A stretch of DNA of 64,000 nt from Vibrio sonorensis (GTDB taxonomy: Bacteria > Pseudomonadota > Gammaproteobacteria > Enterobacterales > Vibrionaceae), in contig NZ_LJJE01000063.1 in NCBI RefSeq assembly GCF_001854765.1, positions 1 to 64,000 on the forward strand. The letters run 5' to 3'. The notes under the pieces are model-generated. The model saw only the letters and a program-made list of their open reading frames with translations. It did no database searches and was not told the origin of the DNA. This document shows, one piece after another, positions 34,934-44,048 of this stretch. Numbering within the stretch: the first letter of the stretch is position 1; every line of letters starts with the position of its first letter. A program made the position numbers and the translations under genes.

Positions 34934-34988
34934 CAACAAGTTGCTCAAGAGTGATTCGTAACGCGTGGCATTTTTAATATGCGTTGAG
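34934..34988 (+). repeat. Left half of a truncated attC-like site
   Basis: AACAAGTTGCTCAAGAGTGA, TTCGTAACGCGTGGCATTTT in succession match the first half of Vibrio attC sites; the right half (GCGTTGCTCACCC...) is missing. It lies between the fused toxin-antitoxin gene and the LysR 3' end, so the integron-derived segment probably ends here by deletion. Confidence 0.6.
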
Positions 34989-35027
34989 AAGACAAAGATT
35001 AGACGACTGCGAACCGAGCATGGGTTA

Positions 35028-35956
35028 CTACAAATTAGTTGTATTGGGCAACTCTTCACTCTTATTAATTTTTTCTAACAAGAAGTCGATCAATACCCTC
35101 ACGCGCTTTGCTTTCTGGCTGTTCTGAGAAAAGTAAATGTAAAGACCCGATATTTCGTTCCAGTAGGGACGGAGTATCGGCATTAAGCTTCCACTTTCTA
35201 AGTGGTCGTTAACTAGATTAGAAATAATTCGTCCTATACCTAATCCCGCTAGCGCGGCATCGACGCAGAGGTCAGTGTCGTTGACAATTACGGCCGATCG
35301 CATTTCTACTCTGATTGAGTTTCCATCTTTGTTCAATATCAGCGGGGCGAGCTGATTAGAGGCTCCGAAACGGTACTGAATCAGTTTGTGGTTCTCTAAT
35401 TGCTCGGGCGTTTTTGGTTCTCCAAACTCTTTTATGTATTCAGGGGACGCGAACAATGCGTCAGGCGCTGGCGGGGTTAAGGGTTTTGCCACCATACCTT
35501 CTTCAATTAGATCGCCAAAACGTATACCAATATCGATACCTTCTTTTATAAGGTCGATGGTTGAATCTGATACAGAGATTTCTAGCTCAATGTCAGGGTA
35601 ACGCAAGCAAAACTCTGGGAAGATGGGTTTTATCAATGTCTGGTAAACGAACCTTGGCACCGTGATACTTACCCTACCGATGGGGCGCGAGAAAGCGTCT
35701 GCACTCCTTCAAGCGCTTGGTCTAGGGTGGATATGGCATCGGCTGTATTTTCAAGTAAATACTGACCCGCTTCGGTCAGTTTCATTTGCCGTGTTGAGCG
35801 GCGGAAAAGGGGGATGCCAAGTTTAGACTCCAACAATTTTAAAGACTGGCTCACCGAGGGAGGCGCGATTTCCAGTTTTCTAGCAGCGCCCCTAATGGAC
35901 CCTTCTTGAGCGATGGTGTGAAAGATGACAATTTGATTGTAGCTAGCGCTTTTCAT
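35028..35956 (-). pseudogene. LysR-family regulator, frameshifted
   Basis: About 304 residues over two frames. The N-terminal winged helix (GSIRGAARKLEIAPPSVSQSLKLLESKLGIPLFRRS) is intact; the effector domain follows (LRYPDIELEISVSDSTIDLIKEGIDIGIRFG). One C missing from the C5 tract at 35682-35685 (minus strand) breaks it; restoring it reads SRAPIGRVSITVPRF. It is divergent from the quinone-reductase gene and shares its promoter region, so it probably regulates that gene. Its 3' end abuts the integron remnant. Confidence 0.85.
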
Positions 35957-35970
35957 TTCATACGCCCTCC

Positions 35971-35993
35971 ATTGTTAGGTTAATGCTAACAAT
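35971..35993. promoter_or_regulatory. LysR operator dyad
   Basis: Perfect inverted repeat ATTGTTAG-N7-CTAACAAT, just upstream of the LysR start. It has the T-N11-A spacing of LysR-type boxes and sits between the divergent LysR and quinone-reductase genes. Confidence 0.65.
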
Positions 35994-36080
35994 CAAATAG
36001 CCTTTGTTCATCTATTTTTTGTAAAGTAGAAGAGTAAACTCATTCCATATCCAGTTACTAGAGTTTTTATCGGAGTTGTT

Positions 36081-37025
36081 ATGAGTAAAGTCGTTGTTAT
36101 TTCAGGCCATCCAAATTTGTCTGAATCATGGACCAATAAAGTTATCCTAAATACCTTGGAAGAACAGATAAAGAGTATAGATATCCGACGTTTGGATACT
36201 CTATATCCAAATTATCAGATCGATATTGAAGCAGAGCAAAAGGCGCTACTTGAGGCTGATATCGTGGTTCTTCAATTCCCATTTTACTGGTATTCCGTTC
36301 CGGCAATTATGAAAAAGTGGTTGGATGATGTGTTTGGATTTAACTTTGCATACGGACCAGAGGGAGACAAGCTAAAAGATAAGCACCTTATTCTCTCTCT
36401 GACCATAGGTGGGCCCGAGGAATCTTATGACCCGCTGGGTTATAACCACTTCGCTGTTGAGCAACTCTTGCATCCACTACAGCAAACGGGTTACCTCGCT
36501 GGTATGATTTACCAGTCGCCTGTTTACTCCTATCGCATGATTTACATCCCGAATGTATACAACACGCAACAAGCGGTTGAGAAGCGAGCTTTAGAGCATG
36601 CAGAAGAGTTAATCGCCAAAATAGACAGACTGGCTTACTCCACTGAAGCCCAATTTGAGTTGTTTGCAAAGCAGTGGTTTGATCGATTCGATCGTCTGCC
36701 AGAAGAGAGTAGCGAGTTCCTTCCATACATCTCAGAAGAGCTAGAGCTGTTGGACGCTGAAAACAGTTATCGTGGTAAGGCAGGTTTTACCGATTGGTAT
36801 CAGTCAGTTCTAGCTGCATTTAAACCAGAAGTGACTCATCGTATTGAGCAGGTCGAAATAGAATCAGGATCTGATGATACGTATCTGGCGACGATACGCG
36901 TGAGAGTTCAAGGTGAACTGCAAAATGGAAATAACATCAATCAGCTGTTTAACCAAAACTGGACGGTTACTTTGAATGATGAGGGTGAGTTTCAGATTCA
37001 TCGTTATTACGTAACGCCAGTCTAA
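36081..37025 (+). CDS. Flavodoxin-fold NAD(P)H oxidoreductase fused to NTF2-like domain
   Basis: 314 residues. The first 190 match the MdaB/KefF/NQO-type flavoproteins (ISGHPNLSESW, VLQFPFYWYSVPAIMKKWLDDVFGFNFAYG, LILSLTIGGPEESY), which reduce quinones using FMN/FAD and NAD(P)H in the cytosol. Residues about 195-314 are a SnoaL/NTF2-like domain (WYQSVLAAFKPEVTHRIEQVEIESG and strands with RYYVTPV). Family members are normally about 190-200 residues, so the added domain is a fusion. GGAG precedes ATG 36081. Its divergent LysR may respond to quinones or electrophiles. Confidence 0.85.
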   Translation: MSKVVVISGHPNLSESWTNKVILNTLEEQIKSIDIRRLDTLYPNYQIDIEAEQKALLEADIVVLQFPFYWYSVPAIMKKWLDDVFGFNFAYGPEGDKLKDKHLILSLTIGGPEESYDPLGYNHFAVEQLLHPLQQTGYLAGMIYQSPVYSYRMIYIPNVYNTQQAVEKRALEHAEELIAKIDRLAYSTEAQFELFAKQWFDRFDRLPEESSEFLPYISEELELLDAENSYRGKAGFTDWYQSVLAAFKPEVTHRIEQVEIESGSDDTYLATIRVRVQGELQNGNNINQLFNQNWTVTLNDEGEFQIHRYYVTPV

Positions 37026-37093
37026 AGGGCGCTGCTTGATGTCGCTAAATGGATATCACTGACAGTGATATCCAACCGATAAATGGGGAAGTG

Positions 37094-37732
37094 TTATGCT
37101 CTTGAACTCAAGAGTACACTTCCGCCCATAGTAATAAACAATCCACCAGTTAGCTTGGCTAAGCGTTGTTCGAAGTTATTTTCTATCAGCTTATTTCCGA
37201 CCAAGGCGATCGTTTTTGCGTAACAGAGGTGTACAACGGCAACTATCACGCTGATAGAAGCGAACATAATGGCAAACTGTAAGTTGTAAGCTTTTTCGGT
37301 GTCCAGAAACTGGGGCAAGAAAGCGGAAAGAAATATTACGGTTTTGGGATTGCTGGCGGAAACGAAAAACGCCTCCCAAAACATTTGGCTACGTGTTTTG
37401 GTACTGCGCTCTTCACTTGATGTCGGGAGATGAGTTGGAGTTGAATGACGCAGAGCAAGTAGGTTTTTAATACCCAAATAAATCAGATACAAGCCTCCTA
37501 ACACTTTTAGCACCACAAACCAGAAAGGAAGTTGTTGAAGTAGCTCTCCGACGCCAACCGCCACCAAAACAACGATTATCATCTGACACATTAAGTTACC
37601 GAGTATTGCGATGGTGGCGGAAGTCCAACCATATTGGACGCTATTTTTTAGCACCAGTAGTACGTTTGGCCCCGGAGATAAAGTCGTGACTAAGTAGGCC
37701 AAGCAAAACAACATCCATGTATCTATGCTCAT
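37094..37732 (-). CDS. LysE/RhtB-family exporter
   Basis: 212 residues, six hydrophobic helices. It has the signature LVTTLSPGPNVLLVLKNSVQYGW and SASNPKTVIFLSAFLPQF of this amino-acid export family. AGGAATCG precedes ATG 37732. The second LysE-type exporter of the window, only distantly similar to the first. Substrate unknown. Confidence 0.9.
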   Translation of the reverse strand: MSIDTWMLFCLAYLVTTLSPGPNVLLVLKNSVQYGWTSATIAILGNLMCQMIIVVLVAVGVGELLQQLPFWFVVLKVLGGLYLIYLGIKNLLALRHSTPTHLPTSSEERSTKTRSQMFWEAFFVSASNPKTVIFLSAFLPQFLDTEKAYNLQFAIMFASISVIVAVVHLCYAKTIALVGNKLIENNFEQRLAKLTGGLFITMGGSVLLSSRA

Positions 37733-38039
37733 TAACGATTCCTGTTTCCATATGAACTAATCCCACACTCTATCTCAATCAAGAGTTGGGAAGAAGGTTA
37801 AAGGGGGGAGTTCTTGGAATATAAAGATTTTTACAACGGCGCTCAATCTGTTGTAACGTTGACTATGTAAGCAGTCAGATACATATTGGTTGTCGCTCTT
37901 TTATTGCTTCTGTGCATCGCAAGGGTAAAGTTCACTCATCGATGCGGATGATCGGCAGAAGCTATACTTCGTAATAATAAAGATTGGCCTTAAAGTTGCT
38001 GTCCTAGTTTTTCAGCGGCAAATCAACGTCGAGGTGGGG
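37733..38039. other. Intergenic region
   Basis: Roughly 300 bases between divergent genes (LysE-type on minus, lipoprotein on plus). I see no gene, repeat or strong dyad in it; it should contain both promoters. Confidence 0.4.
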
Positions 38040-38870
38040 ATGAAAAAATGGATTTTGGTACTGTTGACGAGTTTGTTGGCAGCGGGTTGTACAGGTAAGT
38101 TTGTATACGACAATCTAGATTGGTTGGTGATTGACTACCTAGAAGATTTTGTCGAGTTGAACGACGAGCAAGAATTAGCTCTAAGCGATAAAATTGCGAC
38201 ATTAAGTTCTTGGCATCGAGAGCAAGAAGTTCCCAAATACGTTCAGCATATTGATCAGTTACTCAGAGTGGAACCCGCAAGTTTCTCATTGCAAGATTTA
38301 AAGTCTCAACAGACTCTGTTCCAGCAGCATGGACAACGCCTGCTTAACCAAATCGAGCCCAATATCTTTGATCTGGCTACCCTGCTGTCAGATGAGCAAA
38401 CTGAAGAGCTGATGAATAGCATTCGCGTCCGTCATACTAAGTATAAAAAGAAGTATCAAAAGCTGGATGATGAGGAAATCCGTGAAAATTACGCCGAAAG
38501 AATTGAAGAGAGTTTTGAAAACTGGCTAGGTTCTCTAGAGAGAAGCCAAAAGCAGTTGGTGAGTGAGTGGACTAAGGAGCTATATATCACTTCGTATGAT
38601 TGGATTGAACACCAAACCAAAATGCGTATAGAACTCAAAACGTTATTGGCGAAGCGCGCGAGTGCCTCGGTCTTTAACAAAAGCCTGCAACCACTGCTGT
38701 TTAACCCTACCAGTTTTTACAGCGATGAACTGAATCGCAAAGTTGAGCACAATAAAGCGGTTGGCGACCGCTATACTGTAGCGATTATTAATAGTATGAC
38801 CGAAAAGCAAACGCGTCACTTTAGAGAAGAGTTACAAGATTGGCGTGACATCGCCGACGACCTTTTGTAA
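38040..38870 (+). CDS. DUF6279-like lipoprotein
   Basis: 276 residues from ATG 38040. Lipobox LLAAGC (residues 14-19), then an acidic, helical mature domain with FVYDNLDWLVIDYLEDFVELNDEQE, a start typical of the uncharacterised DUF6279 lipoproteins widespread in gammaproteobacteria, and LDDEEIRENYAERIEESFE in the middle. GAGGTGGGG is the ribosome-binding site. Function unknown. Confidence 0.82.
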   Translation: MKKWILVLLTSLLAAGCTGKFVYDNLDWLVIDYLEDFVELNDEQELALSDKIATLSSWHREQEVPKYVQHIDQLLRVEPASFSLQDLKSQQTLFQQHGQRLLNQIEPNIFDLATLLSDEQTEELMNSIRVRHTKYKKKYQKLDDEEIRENYAERIEESFENWLGSLERSQKQLVSEWTKELYITSYDWIEHQTKMRIELKTLLAKRASASVFNKSLQPLLFNPTSFYSDELNRKVEHNKAVGDRYTVAIINSMTEKQTRHFREELQDWRDIADDLL

Positions 38871-39763
38871 TTACTCTTTGATGGGTATCTGAAACGAGAA
38901 GACGGCACCGCCAGTTAGGGTTAACTCGACATCTCTAATCAACTCGATTAAGTAGCCATCTTCGATTTCTAACCCCATCTCGGCACTTTTGGCAAATAAG
39001 CCTTCGATAGCGGCGGCATAAGCCGCATCGGAGACTAGATAGACCTCGCAACACAAGTAATGCCCTTCTGGTATGGCCTGATTGCCATGTTTTGCGTTTT
39101 CACAATTTTCGCCGACAAAGTAACGGATATCTTTCCACGCTTTCTCTAGATCACTAATTTTTGTCATGCTAACGACTTTCGTGACTTTTTTTCCGTATTT
39201 GATGCACAAGTCGTCCCAGCCAAGATCTGGTACTTTGTCGGTGTTAATCCAACGCTCCGGATACCAAATCACTTCGCAAGGCAGATCTTTAGCAAGCTTT
39301 CTTTCAACGGACATTCCTTGGCTAGGGTGTTCTAGCATCTCAAAAATTCGCGCCGTCTCCTCCGGTGTGCCTTCGGTATAAGTTTTGCGGATCTCTTTTG
39401 CCGTGACTCCAAGTTCTCGTTTTAGAGCTTTCGCCAAGGTTGAGACGAAGAAAAACCAGCTTCGTGAGCGATTTGCGTAACGGATTTACTGGAATCTACC
39501 AGACCGTCGACGGCGATTTGCAGACGCAGACGACTCAAATATCTTCCCGGTGTTTCGTGAAAAATCTCCGTGAATTGCCGATGGAAGTGAAAAGGCGAGA
39601 TGGCCGCTTTTTCTGCTATTTGCTCCCAAGTAAGGCTGTCATACAACTGGTAGTGCATGATATCGATCGCTTTTGCGAAGCGCTGTTGCTGGTGTTTGGG
39701 TAGTGATTCTAACAATGCGTATTCAGGAACTAATACATAGGGTGAGGCAGGGGAGTGGCTCAT
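38871..39763 (-). pseudogene. AraC-family regulator with GyrI-like domain, frameshifted
   Basis: About 297 residues over two frames. The N-terminal AraC DNA-binding domain (LTWEQIAEKAAISPFHFHRQFTEIFHETPGRYLSRLR, then AHEAGFSSSQ) is followed by a GyrI/Rob-type small-molecule-binding domain (YVSDAA..., ISDLEKAWKD, GVTAKEIRKTYTEG). One base missing near 39437 breaks it; restoring it gives SSSQxLAKALKREL. Regulators of this layout (Rob, SoxS/BmrR-like) respond to drugs. It stands upstream of the RND operon on the same strand in reverse order, so it may control it, and an inverted repeat lies just before its start. Confidence 0.82.
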
Positions 39764-39774
39764 CGCTATTATCC

Positions 39775-39810
39775 TTAAACTGGCGACACGGAAATTGTCT
39801 ACCAGTTTAA
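39775..39810. promoter_or_regulatory. Inverted repeat before the AraC/GyrI gene
   Basis: TTAAACTGG (39775-39783) / CCAGTTTAA (39802-39810) with inner GACA (39785-39788) / TGTC (39796-39799). It lies between the end of the RND gene and the AraC/GyrI start, both on the minus strand, so it is either an operator or a terminator of the efflux operon; no T-run follows on the minus strand. Confidence 0.45.
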
Positions 39811-39825
39811 AGAAAAATGAAAATT

Positions 39826-42800
39826 CTATCCAGTGCTTACGGCTTTGGTGTACGTTGTGCCCTCGGTTTTTTGCTGTTCCTTACTGGTTAGGTGTAAAAG
39901 AAGCGGAATCAATATCAAAGTGATCGAGGTTGCAAATAGTTCACCAAATACCAAAGAAACGGCGGCAGGTTTTAAGTATTGTGCCTGCTCTGAGGTTTCC
40001 AACAACAAGGGTAGTAGTCCACAAACTGTGGTAATGGTGGTTAGGAATATAGCTCTTAATCGGCTGGTCGCAGCTTTAATGACCGCTTTCTTTCGCTCCA
40101 TTCCACTTCGGTAGTACTCATTAAAGCGAGTAATTAATACCAGAGAATCATTGACCACGATTCCAGCCATGGCCATCATGCCAAATAGAGAAAGTATGCT
40201 GATAGGCAGATCCATAAAGCCATGACCAAATATTGCTCCCGCGAAGCCGAAAGGAATAACGGCCATGATGATCAGGGGCTGCCAATAAGATTTAAGTGGA
40301 ATAGCGAGTAAAATGTAAATCAGTAAAACGGTGAGGATCAGAGCTGATTTGAATCCACTTTGAACTTCCAACAACTCTTCATACTCTCCACCCGCTTGAG
40401 TTTTTACGCCCACATAGATGCTTTCCGCCTTCTCAATTGTCGGCAGCAGTTGGGTCAGTGTTTGCTCTGGACCTTGTATATCGCGATTCTGGCGCCAATA
40501 AATATTGACGACTTGCTCGCGGTTTCTGCGATATAGCACTTCTGGCTGTTGCTCCATGGTCAGGTAAGCAACGTCTTCCAACGGAACGGTCTTTCCACTT
40601 TTGAGCAATATGGGCGTTTGTTTTAACTGATCTAACGTTTGCCTGTCTGAATCTGCATAGCGCAGAACAATTTTGGTTTCCTGACCATTTTGCAACAGGC
40701 GATGCACTTCTCTTTGACCAAAGGCCTGTCCGGCTATCATAGCCACTTGATATTGGGTGAGCCCTAACTGTCGTCCATGCTCGTTTAATGTTAGGCGGAT
40801 CTGGGGCTGTCCACCTTTTCCATCGTGATACACATCCGATACTCCCGGTAAACTGGTTAGATGATCGCCGATGTAGTCGGCAGCTAACACGGCGAGTTCA
40901 CGGTCAGCGCCGGATACTGAAATCAAGGTTCCTCCTGCTGGCTCTTCAGAAGCGGTAAACTGAACAGAATATTGGCCCTCAATAAGACCGGTGTGTTCTC
41001 TCCATTCACTTAACAAAAGGTTGGCGGGAAGTTGATTAAGCGCTTCATTGCTGATTTCGGCGGTTACTTCAATACTGCCATATCCATCAGACCAGCCTAA
41101 TAAGTTAGTCAGTAGCGGATCATCTAATTGATAGTCTTGGGACAGTTTTTCAGAAAGAGAAACTGCATTGGCTTCGATTTGTGCTAATGCCTTTGCCTGT
41201 AAAGGTATAGGAGCACCATCTTCTAACGCTACCCTTGCGGTAATGTAGCGCCCAGGTACTTCGGGAAAGATCGAACTCCTCACCGCACTGGTTGACCATA
41301 GTCCATAACCAAGCACAACAAAGGCCGCGAAGGTGATAAAACTGGCGCTGCGATACTTAATTGCCTTTTCTAATAGAGGGCCATAGAACTGATAAGTAAA
41401 TCGCTGCAAGCTGTTTTGAGCTTTGCCTTGCACTCTTGAGATAAAGCCTTCTTTTTTGGCTTTGGGTTTAATGGCTGCTAGGTGTGCCGGCAAAATGAAT
41501 TTACTTTCGATAAGAGAGAATACTAGTGCAAATATAACGACTGCCGAAAAACCAGCCAGAAGCTTAGCGAAATCGTTATTAATCCATAACATTGGCGAAA
41601 AAGCGGCTATGGTCGTAAACACACCAAATATGGTGGCGACCGAAACCCGATGCACGCCTTTCCACGCGGCTTCTTGGGGGGGGCTTATCTTCTGTTTTTG
41701 ATCATAGATGCTTTCACCGACCACCACGGCATCATCGACCAATATCCCCAGTACTAAGATAAACCCAAACAGAGTGATATCGTTAATACTGTAGTTAAAC
41801 AAATACATGGATACTAAACTGCCACAAAGAGAAACGGGTATTCCCACCGCCACCCAAAAAGCGAGCCTAAGTTCGAGAAATAGACCTAATAGAACAATGA
41901 CTATCAGTAATCCTTGCCACGCGTTTTCTCCTAAACGGCCTAGTTGCTCTTTAATGTAAGGTGCCATATCAGCGATAGTGTCGAGTGCAATATCGTCGGG
42001 TAACAGGCGTCTCTGCTCTTGCAACACTTCTTCAATGGCTTCGCTAACTCTCAACAAGTTGTCTTTTTGGCTGGTGGATACCATAAGGGCAATCGCGGTT
42101 TTACCGTTGTTGCGAACGATGGCGCCCGAGGCTTCGTAGCTTCGAGTAATTTTAGCTAAGTCACTTACAGTGATTTTACCTTTTGGCCCGGCCACAACCT
42201 CTAGGTTGGATAGCTTAGTGAGATCATCGGCGTAACCGTCCCCCCTTAATGTGATACGACCATTTTGGTTTTTTAACTCGCCAGTTCTCGCCTCAAGTGA
42301 CATCTGCTCTATTTTTTGGGCTAGGGTTTCTAAATCCATACCCAAGGAACGCAACTGCTCGATATCTGGAGTGACGGTGATGATTGGAGCTCTACTTCCC
42401 CAGTTTGAAACTTTAGATATCAACGGATGCCGCTTTAATGCGAGTTCAACCTGACGGGCGACGGGTTGTAACTCATTGTCATTTCTATCTCCTGATATGA
42501 CTACAAACGAAGCCAAATTGGTGAAGGACTCTCTCGCAACTATGGGTTTTTCTGCCCTCGCGGGAAATCCCACTATGCCATTTACGCGATTGCGAACATC
42601 TTCAATCAACCGATCTAAATCTGCAGAAGTTGTTTTTCTTACCGTAACTATGGACATGGAATCGGAAGATGTACTTGTCACGCGTTTGATGCCTGACAAA
42701 CCGCTAATGGCCTCTTCAATCCTTTGTGTGATGCTGCTATCAATCTGATTTGCAGTACCACCGGGGTAGCTTACGGTAATGGTTAGGCTTGATGGGGCAA

Positions 42801-42921
42801 TTTGGGGGAATGACTCAACTCTGAGCTGCCCTAATTTTAGGAAACCAGCCACGAGAATCGCTGCCATCAGAAGGTTGGCGGCGACGGGGTTATCGATAAA
42901 CCAACGGGATAACCAGCTCAT
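39826..42921 (-). CDS. RND-family efflux permease
   Basis: 1031 residues from ATG 42921, which overlaps the adaptor stop as TAATG. The layout is the AcrB/MexB type: helix 1 (NPVAANLLMAAILVAG), pore-domain repeats with LRSLGMDLETLAQKI, the central FILVLGILVDDAVVVGESIYD (transmembrane aspartates for proton relay), GGLLxxx-type C-terminal half (ILSLFGMMAMAGIVVNDSLVLI). It belongs to the group without a large periplasmic insertion. It works with the HlyD adaptor and an outer-membrane channel encoded elsewhere. Substrates unknown, probably dyes, detergents or drugs. Confidence 0.92.
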   Translation of the reverse strand: MSWLSRWFIDNPVAANLLMAAILVAGFLKLGQLRVESFPQIAPSSLTITVSYPGGTANQIDSSITQRIEEAISGLSGIKRVTSTSSDSMSIVTVRKTTSADLDRLIEDVRNRVNGIVGFPARAEKPIVARESFTNLASFVVISGDRNDNELQPVARQVELALKRHPLISKVSNWGSRAPIITVTPDIEQLRSLGMDLETLAQKIEQMSLEARTGELKNQNGRITLRGDGYADDLTKLSNLEVVAGPKGKITVSDLAKITRSYEASGAIVRNNGKTAIALMVSTSQKDNLLRVSEAIEEVLQEQRRLLPDDIALDTIADMAPYIKEQLGRLGENAWQGLLIVIVLLGLFLELRLAFWVAVGIPVSLCGSLVSMYLFNYSINDITLFGFILVLGILVDDAVVVGESIYDQKQKISPPQEAAWKGVHRVSVATIFGVFTTIAAFSPMLWINNDFAKLLAGFSAVVIFALVFSLIESKFILPAHLAAIKPKAKKEGFISRVQGKAQNSLQRFTYQFYGPLLEKAIKYRSASFITFAAFVVLGYGLWSTSAVRSSIFPEVPGRYITARVALEDGAPIPLQAKALAQIEANAVSLSEKLSQDYQLDDPLLTNLLGWSDGYGSIEVTAEISNEALNQLPANLLLSEWREHTGLIEGQYSVQFTASEEPAGGTLISVSGADRELAVLAADYIGDHLTSLPGVSDVYHDGKGGQPQIRLTLNEHGRQLGLTQYQVAMIAGQAFGQREVHRLLQNGQETKIVLRYADSDRQTLDQLKQTPILLKSGKTVPLEDVAYLTMEQQPEVLYRRNREQVVNIYWRQNRDIQGPEQTLTQLLPTIEKAESIYVGVKTQAGGEYEELLEVQSGFKSALILTVLLIYILLAIPLKSYWQPLIIMAVIPFGFAGAIFGHGFMDLPISILSLFGMMAMAGIVVNDSLVLITRFNEYYRSGMERKKAVIKAATSRLRAIFLTTITTVCGLLPLLLETSEQAQYLKPAAVSLVFGELFATSITLILIPLLLHLTSKEQQKTEGTTYTKAVSTG

Positions 42922-44048
42922 TACCAAATCTCCTTATCGATAGGTTGTGGGTCTACCGACTGGCCAGCCAACATGGAAAGTAGCGGGTAAACAACGATTT
43001 TTCGTTCCTGCCAAGGGGCTTCGTTGAAAGAAACCCAGCTGTGTTTGACATCTTGCTCTAACAGCTTGATCGACTCGCGATAAATTTTGTTGTCCTCCTT
43101 TACAACCCATATTTGGCCGTCCCTTGTAATGGCGCTGTTGGGCACTTTTAGCGCGTGAGGAAGTTCGTTGAGTTTTACCACCACGGAAACCTGTTGATGG
43201 GGTAGTAGGCGGGGCTGCGATTCATAGGGCTTTTCGACAAACAAAACGATTTGCCTTTGTCTGGTATCTGAATCAGCTTGAGGTTGCACATATCTTAACT
43301 TGGCTGGCCAAGTTTGGTTGTGACTGTCCTTAACGGTAATCTCCGGTGAAGGTAGGCCTGCGATAACTTGCTGCCATTTAGATTCAGATATAGGGACTTG
43401 GATGTCGATACTATCGCTGGCGGCAACTTCAAATAGCGGCTGACTCTCTTCGACTTCTTGCCCCGGGCTTACAAAGCGTTCGAGTACGATAGCGTCAAAT
43501 GGCGCTTCAACCTTTGCATCCGTTAAGCGCTTTTTTGCGCTGGTGAGAGCCTTTTGGTTTTGCATGACCTGCGCTTTGGAGGCAGCGATCTGTGGCTCTT
43601 TGCGAGCATATGCAGAGCTGTTTTTTCCTTTGAGCATCTTTAGCGCAACGGTTTGCTCATGTTGCTGTTTTTTTAAGTCTAACTGTGCCGATTGCAGCTC
43701 ACTTTGCGCTTGTGCGTATCGATACTCTAGATGCGTTGTGTCTAGTTCCAACATGGTTTGATTTTTATCGACATAGGAACCTGGCTCAAGGCTGGTGTCC
43801 AAAGACTCAACTTTGGCGTTAGTTGGGGATTGTATTCGAGTTTTCCACCTCGGCTTTGTGGTTCCCGAAAAAGTGAGAACTGGTGCAAACGACGTAGGAA
43901 TACCGCTTATGATACTTACTGGCATTAGGGCTTTTGGCCGCTTGGTTATCCTTGGTTCTATTGGCGAAAAGTAAAAAATTAGCGCGACCGCACCGCCAAA
44001 TATTGAAATGGCAAACGCCAAAGAGAGTAAGCGTTTTTTGTTAACCAT
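42921..44048 (-). CDS. RND periplasmic adaptor (HlyD/MFP)
   Basis: 375 residues from ATG 44048, with GAGG six bases upstream; an upstream GTG at 44060 is less likely. An N-terminal membrane anchor is followed by the coiled-coil hairpin (YAQAQSELQSAQLDLKKQQ, ALTSAKKRLTDAKVEAPFDAIV) and lipoyl/beta-barrel domains with KVPNSAITRDGQIWVVKED, the membrane fusion protein pattern. It links the RND pump to an outer-membrane channel. Translationally coupled to both neighbours (overlap of eight bases upstream, one base downstream). Confidence 0.9.
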   Translation of the reverse strand: MVNKKRLLSLAFAISIFGGAVALIFYFSPIEPRITKRPKALMPVSIISGIPTSFAPVLTFSGTTKPRWKTRIQSPTNAKVESLDTSLEPGSYVDKNQTMLELDTTHLEYRYAQAQSELQSAQLDLKKQQHEQTVALKMLKGKNSSAYARKEPQIAASKAQVMQNQKALTSAKKRLTDAKVEAPFDAIVLERFVSPGQEVEESQPLFEVAASDSIDIQVPISESKWQQVIAGLPSPEITVKDSHNQTWPAKLRYVQPQADSDTRQRQIVLFVEKPYESQPRLLPHQQVSVVVKLNELPHALKVPNSAITRDGQIWVVKEDNKIYRESIKLLEQDVKHSWVSFNEAPWQERKIVVYPLLSMLAGQSVDPQPIDKEIW

